Positions 59,370 to 64,000 of a DNA stretch of 64,000 bases are shown piece by piece; position 1 is the stretch's first letter, and each line of letters starts with the position of its first letter. Below the pieces are notes generated by a model that did not search any database, had not been told where the DNA came from, and was given only the letters and a program-made list of their open reading frames with translations. Both the position numbers and the translations under genes were made by a program. Location of the stretch: contig NZ_CP007139.1 of assembly GCF_000724625.1 (NCBI RefSeq), positions 4,402,001-4,466,000 on the forward strand. The letters run 5' to 3'. This DNA is from Fimbriimonas ginsengisoli Gsoil 348. GTDB lineage: Bacteria > Armatimonadota > Fimbriimonadia > Fimbriimonadales > Fimbriimonadaceae.

Positions 59370-60401
59370 TTACCTGACGGGATCGCCATGCACCGTGACC
59401 CACCCGGTTTCCTCATCGATTTCAATCTCACGGTCGAGAAATTGACTCACTACCCAAGCCACCGTTGTAAGGTGCTCCGTCACGGAATTCGTCCGCCACC
59501 TGCTGCGGCCCGAAGCCAGAGCCGCGGGCAGCACGAGCTGGTCCGCAAGGTGCTCGTCCACGGTAGACGACCCTTGCTTCCACTCGGCGTAAGGCTGTCC
59601 CGCTTCCTCGGATACGACTTCCATCCGCTTGCCGCGAGCGCCGATGCCGGTGTACCCGGCGAACCCGTTCTCATATTGAGCGGCCACGAACGCCGCCGCC
59701 CCCGGGCTTAAAGCCATTCGCTCGCGGACCTCGATTGAAACCCGCTCATCGACGAACGAGCGAAGCCGCTCCGCTCCACGCCGGCCCACTTCTTCTGGAA
59801 GCGACGCCAAATCGATCCACCCGATCTCCGCAACCAGCTTTCCGCGCTCTTCCAGAAGAATCGGCTGCAGTCCACCCGAGCCACTAAGCTCTAAGCTCAC
59901 CTCCCCGCCTCCCTTGGGGAAGAAACCGAACCGCGGAACGTTCAACGTTGACTCCACGCCCATCCGTCGCATCGCCGGCAAAAACACGTGCTCCAGATAG
60001 TCGGCGGGCGGTGCCGACGGATTGTGGGTCCCGCCCGTTACCGTCACTCGTGACACTCCTCCGGCAAGCGCGAGCGGGACGAAGACCGTCTGCAACACCA
60101 GAGTCGTCGCCCCCGCTGTGCCGATGTCGAAGCGAAAATCTCCTGCCTCGACCTTTCTCGCCGGTGCAAACCGGAGGTAGCCGGACTGAACCTCCGCCCC
60201 CTTCAGCTCGGCCCCGCAGATCTCCGCCGCCGCCTTTGCCGCCATCAGGTGCTGCGGTTGGAGGCCCGGCTTAGCCCGCTTACCGCGAATGCTGTGTATC
60301 TCCAGGGGTCGCCCGGTAATCGCCGCCAAGGCGAGAGAGGTGCGGAGCACCTGCCCCCCGCCCTCCCCATACGACCCGTCGATCACGACCAAATCGTTCA
60401 T
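59370..60401 (-). CDS. rtcA: RNA 3'-terminal phosphate cyclase
   Basis: Converts RNA 3'-phosphate to 2',3'-cyclic phosphate with ATP, through a covalent His-AMP. ATG 60401 gives MNDLVVIDGSYGEGGGQVLR, the family N-terminus; the frame continuing to 60599 is the shadow of the next gene. RFDIGTAGATTLVLQTVFVP, RFGFFPKGGGEVSLELSGSG and STVDEHLADQLVLPAALASG (catalytic His about residue 303) are present. 343 aa, full length. No rtcB or rtcR beside it; it overlaps the DUF1080 gene by 4 nt. Confidence 0.92.
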   Translation of the reverse strand: MNDLVVIDGSYGEGGGQVLRTSLALAAITGRPLEIHSIRGKRAKPGLQPQHLMAAKAAAEICGAELKGAEVQSGYLRFAPARKVEAGDFRFDIGTAGATTLVLQTVFVPLALAGGVSRVTVTGGTHNPSAPPADYLEHVFLPAMRRMGVESTLNVPRFGFFPKGGGEVSLELSGSGGLQPILLEERGKLVAEIGWIDLASLPEEVGRRGAERLRSFVDERVSIEVRERMALSPGAAAFVAAQYENGFAGYTGIGARGKRMEVVSEEAGQPYAEWKQGSSTVDEHLADQLVLPAALASGRSRWRTNSVTEHLTTVAWVVSQFLDREIEIDEETGWVTVHGDPVR

Positions 60402-61258
60402 GTTGCTGGGTACAAGGTCAGGCGACGGAAGGTGACCGGCCCGTGGTCTCCCTGAACGAGTATCGGTCCCGGCTCCCCTTCGGCCGAGTCGAGCGCTCCG
60501 CCCGTGATGCCGGGAATTTCCTGGCGGTCGATAATCGTTACCACATTCAAAACGACGGTAATCCAGCGGCCGAGCAGGGTGATTTCGGCCGTGTTCCAAG
60601 CCTCGGGTGGGTTGATCGAGTTCGTCGTCGGAGCGAGGAAACCGTAGATCGCCCCGCTATTCCCCACCCCGTTCGGAGCTCCTTCGTAATCGTCCAGAAT
60701 CTGGAGCTCGTACCGGCCCCGCAAATAGATCCCGCTATTGCTCCCCTTTGGATATCGATACTCGGCGACGAGTCGGAAGTCGCTGAATTTCTCAGTCGTG
60801 ACGAGGTCGGTACCCGCCGCGGAATTCACGAGCATCCCGTCCTCGATCGACCATTTGTTGGCCAGATCGTCCCACCGAGCCGTCCATCCGCTGAGATCGG
60901 AGCCAATCAGTTCGATCGGCTCTCCGAAAGTCGGCGTGAAGCTCGGGAGCTCCGGCGCGCGAACCCCCACCCAAGCCCCTTCCGTGCCGTCGTCCAATAC
61001 CGTCGTCCCAACCAATCGGCCATCGACGAGGGTCCCCTCAAAGGTGAGTTCAGTCTCCCTCCTCTCATACTGCTTGGGTAACCGGAAAGCGACGTAGTCT
61101 CCCTCGATGGAGGCCGAAGCAAGCGGCCGGGCGCTGCCGAACCGCCCCACAAACCGGCCGCCTCCCTGGGTCAGCTCGACCCAAGAAGGAAACTGATCCT
61201 CCGCCGGTCCAACCATCAAATCCCACCTACCCAGCAACTCGCTTTCCATAGGCTGCAC
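60398..61258 (-). CDS. DUF1080 / 3-keto-disaccharide hydrolase family protein
   Basis: 286 aa. The second half (about 115-286) is a DUF1080 fold (concanavalin-like): EPIELIGSDLSGWTARWDDL, ANKWSIEDGMLVNSAAGTDL, FSDFRLVAEYRYPKGSNSGI, YLRGRYELQILDDYEG, WNTAEITLLGRWITVVLNVV and GPILVQGDHGPVTFRRLTLY. The first 110 residues are a smaller beta domain (LLGRWDLMVGPAEDQFPSWV). Recent members hydrolyse 3-ketoglycosides. There is no clear signal peptide. The stop overlaps the rtcA start by 4 nt (ATGA). Confidence 0.85.
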   Translation of the reverse strand: MQPMESELLGRWDLMVGPAEDQFPSWVELTQGGGRFVGRFGSARPLASASIEGDYVAFRLPKQYERRETELTFEGTLVDGRLVGTTVLDDGTEGAWVGVRAPELPSFTPTFGEPIELIGSDLSGWTARWDDLANKWSIEDGMLVNSAAGTDLVTTEKFSDFRLVAEYRYPKGSNSGIYLRGRYELQILDDYEGAPNGVGNSGAIYGFLAPTTNSINPPEAWNTAEITLLGRWITVVLNVVTIIDRQEIPGITGGALDSAEGEPGPILVQGDHGPVTFRRLTLYPAT

Positions 61259-61316
61259 ATGTTTGCGTACCCGCTAACGTTGTGTCAAGCAGCCCCCGCG
61301 AAGAGGGCGATTCCCG

Positions 61317-61322
61317 TACAAT
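61317..61322 (+). promoter_or_regulatory. -10-like box adjoining the zinc protein gene
   Basis: TACAAT at 61317-61322, seven bases before the ATG at 61330, without a ribosome-binding site. Fits the leaderless pattern seen elsewhere in the window. Confidence 0.4.
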
Positions 61323-61329
61323 TAAGCTC

Positions 61330-61704
61330 ATGCCGCGTTGCGATGCGTGTGGGGTGGAAGCCGAGGCGCCCGGCAAATTCTGCGCCAACTGTGGCGTCAA
61401 ATTCGTCGCCCGCAAAGATCCGGTTTCCGCGGGCGAGGACGGCGCCTATTTCTGTCCGAAACACCCAAAGGAAGTGACCCGGGTTACCTGTGGACGGTGC
61501 GAAAAGCCGATTTGCCATCGCTGCATCGTCATGAGCCCGGCCGGTGTGCGCTGCCGCGATTGCGCCCGGAACAAACGCCCGGTACGAGTGCGGGGCGTCC
61601 TCCACAATGCCGCCCACGCCATCGGCCCAATGGACCAAAAGAAGGTTTGGTACCTCTACATCCTGGCCATGATCGCCCGCCTGTTCGGTGGATGGTGGCG
61701 ATAG
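61330..61704 (+). CDS. zinc-ribbon plus B-box-like zinc protein with membrane tail
   Basis: ATG 61330 gives MPRCDACGVEAEAPGKFCAN (CxxC...CxxC zinc ribbon, Cys 4, 7, 18, 21), 124 aa. A second cluster follows, CPKHPKEVTRVTCGRCEKPI then CHRCIV and CRDCARNKRP, the B-box-like domain seen at the N-terminus of bacterial rhomboid and membrane proteins. The C-terminus (KKVWYLYILAMIARLFGGWW) is short and hydrophobic. The rhomboid domain itself is absent. TACAAT lies 7 nt before the ATG. Function unknown. Confidence 0.75.
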   Translation: MPRCDACGVEAEAPGKFCANCGVKFVARKDPVSAGEDGAYFCPKHPKEVTRVTCGRCEKPICHRCIVMSPAGVRCRDCARNKRPVRVRGVLHNAAHAIGPMDQKKVWYLYILAMIARLFGGWWR

Positions 61705-61728
61705 CCCTCGAAAAGGTAAGGTCCGAGC

Positions 61729-62196
61729 ATGAAAATCGCGCTCGGGGCCGACCACGCCGGATTCGAACTCAAGCAGCTCCTCGTTAAGGAGATCACCGAT
61801 CTCGGTCACGATGTGATCGACCTCGGAGCGACCTGCTACGACGCGCTCGACGACTATCCCGACTTCGCCCAGAGCGTCGGCGAAACCGTGGCCGCCGGCA
61901 AAGCCGACCGCGGAGTGGTCGTCTGCGGCAGCGGCATCGGCGCAAATATCGCGGCGAACAAGATTCCTGGCGTGCGAGCCGGAATATGTCCCGATACCTA
62001 TTCCGCCCACCAAGGCGTAGAACACGACGACATGAACGTGCTCATCCTCGGCTCCCGAGTTATGGGAGTGGAGGTGGTACGCGAAGTCCTGCGCAGTTAC
62101 TTACAGGCCGAATTCAGTGGCGAAGAGCGGCATGTCCGACGGTTGAACAAGGTGCTCGCGATCGAATCGCACTACACCCATATCCACAAACCATGA
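61729..62196 (+). CDS. rpiB: ribose-5-phosphate isomerase B
   Basis: Interconverts ribose 5-phosphate and ribulose 5-phosphate. MKIALGADHAGFELKQLLVK (phosphate-binding start), VIDLGATCYDALDDYPDFAQ, RGVVVCGSGIGANIAANKIP (catalytic Cys about 66, GSGIG) and HDDMNVLILGSRVMG. 155 aa. Overlaps the pgi start by 4 nt (ATGA), so the two are co-translated. First gene of rpiB-pgi-gnd. Confidence 0.95.
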   Translation: MKIALGADHAGFELKQLLVKEITDLGHDVIDLGATCYDALDDYPDFAQSVGETVAAGKADRGVVVCGSGIGANIAANKIPGVRAGICPDTYSAHQGVEHDDMNVLILGSRVMGVEVVREVLRSYLQAEFSGEERHVRRLNKVLAIESHYTHIHKP

Positions 62197-63869
62197 GCCA
62201 AGAAAAGATCGACCCGCAGAACCTCGCCTTGGGCGAATACGAGGCGGCTGTAAAAGAGCGCCTCGAGCAGCTTCGACAGTCCGACTTCAGCAACCGCTTT
62301 TGGAAGAAAGATCCAACCCTCTGGGGTGGCGACGCTCAGCGGCAACAGGCGGTCGCCTCCATGCTTGGCTGGATCGACGTGCTACCGAAGATCGAAGCCC
62401 GCCTCGCTGAGATCGACGACTTCGTAGCCGACGTTCGGCAAGCCGGTTTCGAGCGGGTAATCCTCGCTGGAATGGGTGGCAGCTCGCTCGCTCCGCTCGT
62501 CTTTTCGGAATGCATCCTCCGCGGCGAGAATGGTCTACGCGTCGACGTGCTCGATTCAACCGATCCCGCGACCGTGCTTCGGATCGAGCGAGCCGGCTCG
62601 CTCGATAAGACGCTGGTCGTAATCGCCAGCAAGTCGGGCTCCACCGCCGAGCCGACCGCCTTCGATACCTACTTCTTCGACAAGATCGGAAATCCCGCCA
62701 ACTTCGTGGCGATCACCGATCCGGGATCGCCGTTCGAGAAGTCGGCGCGCGACCGAAACTTCCGAAAGATTTTCCTCAACTACGCCGACATCGGCGGCCG
62801 CTTCTCCGCCCTCAGCTTCTTCGGCCTCGTCCCGGCCGCCCTGATGGGCTTGGACGTGCGCGAAATGCTCCAGCAAGCGATGGCGCTGCAAAACGCGAGC
62901 GAACCGGCCTTTGAGCTTGGCGCAGCCCTCGGTGAATTGGCGAAGGGAGGGCGAGACAAGCTCACGTTCCTCACCACCCCCGAATTGTCTCCGCTGGGGC
63001 TCTGGATGGAGCAACTCGTCGCCGAGAGCACCGGCAAGCAAGGAACCGGAATCCTTCCGATTGCCGGCGAGGAGCCCGGACCGCCCAGCGTATACGGGGT
63101 TGACCGCGTATTCGTCGTGTTCCGCTCATTCGGCACGGACTGCACCAGCGTAGATATCGCCGCGGCCCCGCTCCGGAGCGCCGGCCACCCGGTGGTTACC
63201 CTCGACCTGCAAGGTCCCTATGCGATCGCCCAGGAGATGTTTCGGTTCGAGATCGCAACGGCCGTGGTCGGCGCGATTCTCGATATCAACCCGTTCGACC
63301 AGCCGAATGTCCAAGAGAGTAAGGACATCACCAAGAAGCTTCTCGAAACGGTGGAGCGCGATGGCCATCTCCCCGAGAGCCCTGTCAGCATCAATGAAAC
63401 GCCGCTGAAGATGTTCGGCGATACCTGCGCCGATACGATCTCGGAAGCCGTCCAGATATTCCTCAGCGGCCACCAGCCCGACGACTACGTCGCAATCATG
63501 GCATACCTTCCGGAGAGCGAGGAGCTGACCAAAGCGCTTCATCATCTTCAACGCGACATCCGCGACCACACCCGTTTGGCCACGACATTCGGCTACGGCC
63601 CCCGCTTCCTCCATTCCACCGGCCAGTACCACAAGGGCGGCCCTTCGAACGGCTACTACCTACAATTGACCGGTGGCCACTCCGCAGATGCCCCGATCCC
63701 CGCCCGCCGCGCCTCCTGGGGTCAATTTATCGATGGCCAGGCGATGGGCGACTTGGAAGCGTTGCGAAGTAAAGGACGCCGGGTACTGAGAATCGATTTG
63801 GGAACCGACCCGGTCGCCGCCTTGCCGGCGTTGGCCAAGTCGTTCGCCGAGGGACTGAAGCAGATCTAG
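62193..63869 (+). CDS. pgi: glucose-6-phosphate isomerase, stand-alone form of the Tal-Pgi type
   Basis: 558 aa from ATG 62193, overlapping rpiB by ATGA; the frame to 61986 is a shadow. RVILAGMGGSSLAPLVFSEC, VIASKSGSTAEPTAFDTYFF and NFVAITDPGSPFEKSA form the SIS sugar-phosphate domain; TGILPIAGEEPGPPSVYG and FRFEIATAVVGAILDINPFD follow, and HSTGQYHKGGPSNGYYLQLT is the C-terminal signature. This version resembles the isomerase half of bifunctional transaldolase/isomerase proteins, without the transaldolase part. Part of rpiB-pgi-gnd. Confidence 0.9.
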   Translation: MSQEKIDPQNLALGEYEAAVKERLEQLRQSDFSNRFWKKDPTLWGGDAQRQQAVASMLGWIDVLPKIEARLAEIDDFVADVRQAGFERVILAGMGGSSLAPLVFSECILRGENGLRVDVLDSTDPATVLRIERAGSLDKTLVVIASKSGSTAEPTAFDTYFFDKIGNPANFVAITDPGSPFEKSARDRNFRKIFLNYADIGGRFSALSFFGLVPAALMGLDVREMLQQAMALQNASEPAFELGAALGELAKGGRDKLTFLTTPELSPLGLWMEQLVAESTGKQGTGILPIAGEEPGPPSVYGVDRVFVVFRSFGTDCTSVDIAAAPLRSAGHPVVTLDLQGPYAIAQEMFRFEIATAVVGAILDINPFDQPNVQESKDITKKLLETVERDGHLPESPVSINETPLKMFGDTCADTISEAVQIFLSGHQPDDYVAIMAYLPESEELTKALHHLQRDIRDHTRLATTFGYGPRFLHSTGQYHKGGPSNGYYLQLTGGHSADAPIPARRASWGQFIDGQAMGDLEALRSKGRRVLRIDLGTDPVAALPALAKSFAEGLKQI

Positions 63870-63908
63870 ACCTTTCGCAGGCCGGACGCCTGTGCCACAA
63901 ATAGAAAA

Positions 63909-64000
63909 ATGAGCGAAAACACGAACGAGCCACAGTACGACTTCGGGATCATGGGCTTGGGCACGATGGGACGCGCCCTCCTGCTCAACATGGCCGACCA
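63909..64000 (+). CDS. gnd: 6-phosphogluconate dehydrogenase, 5' part
   Basis: ATG at 63909; 30 codons before the window edge. MSENTNEPQYDFGIMGLGTM then GRALLLNMAD shows the NADP-binding GxGxxG (GLGTMG) and the family's xLLLNMAD sequence, as in the decarboxylating enzyme that yields ribulose 5-phosphate. Lies 39 bp after pgi, behind a short CAGGC/GCCTG hairpin (63880-63894). With rpiB it makes the oxidative pentose-phosphate branch. Confidence 0.88.
   Translation, partial: MSENTNEPQYDFGIMGLGTMGRALLLNMAD

Overview
The window is 64 kb of a GC-rich bacterial chromosome (roughly 60% GC by eye), densely coded on both strands. No rRNA, tRNA, CRISPR array, prophage or transposase was seen. Housekeeping genes (rimM, rpsP, ffh, truB, rplJ/rplL, rpoD, alr/murI, miaB, mnmA) are mixed with glycosidase/DUF1080 carbohydrate genes, copper-amine-oxidase-N surface protein, ECF sigma/anti-sigma and Hanks kinase genes. 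Many genes lack a Shine-Dalgarno and carry a -10-like hexamer 6-8 nt before the start codon. This gene mix resembles Armatimonadota (Fimbriimonadia-like). That placement is an inference from gene content, not from a marker search.

Layout. 1-2885: minus-strand translation cluster (rimM, khpA, rpsP, ffh), with a decayed ffh-like fragment just upstream of ffh. 3.0-5.0 kb: small hypothetical and membrane proteins. 5.0-8.2 kb: DNA-repair pair pdeM and Lhr-type helicase. 8.4-10.2 kb: sdhC and galE, divergent. 10.5-13.8 kb: three-gene cluster resembling the decaprenylphosphoryl-arabinose pathway (UbiA-type transferase, DprE2-like, DprE1-like). 14-24 kb: pepC, nrnA-truB-DUF2752, two PLP enzymes, a MutL/GlmL-type ATPase and a peptide-binding lipoprotein. 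24.4-27.6 kb: exported proteins, then an L10-leader-like 5' region with rplJ-rplL. 27.6-34.8 kb: GH20 hexosaminidase, a kinase fused to a zinc-ribbon array, an AI-2E-type permease. 34.9-40.5 kb: mnmA with a VKOR-DsbA fusion, miaB, ECF sigma/anti-sigma. 40.7-44.4 kb: sucD, macrodomain, a TlpA-like thioredoxin with an in-frame UGA at its first active-site cysteine, a VapBC module and a divergent NifS-like gene sharing a 36-bp perfect palindrome. 44.6-47.8 kb: primary sigma factor, then a secreted subtilase with C-terminal RAMWGD repeats and a 16-codon ORF behind it. 47.9-55.2 kb: alr-murI, lipM-like gene, gcvPB-gcvPA-gcvH, pdxH. 55.3-64 kb: DinB-like, surface protein, symporter, rtcA-DUF1080, and the pentose-phosphate group rpiB-pgi-gnd (gnd truncated by the window end).

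Several genes form logical units. gcvPA/PB/H plus a lipoyl-transfer enzyme assemble part of the glycine cleavage system (gcvT is absent here). rpiB-pgi-gnd belong to hexose/pentose-phosphate metabolism. The NifS-like protein could in principle supply sulfur to MnmA and MiaB, though nothing in the sequence links them.

The most notable non-coding feature is a set of intergenic arrays of small perfect hairpins placed directly after stop codons (near 1.4, 8.3, 13.8, 15.4, 18.8, 51.1 and 59.3 kb), together with longer imperfect inverted repeats near 10.3, 11.5, 26.3, 33.2, 40.6 and 54.1 kb. The most notable coding observations are the probable selenocysteine thioredoxin, the subtilase plus micro-ORF, and the palindromic divergent control region of the toxin-antitoxin module.
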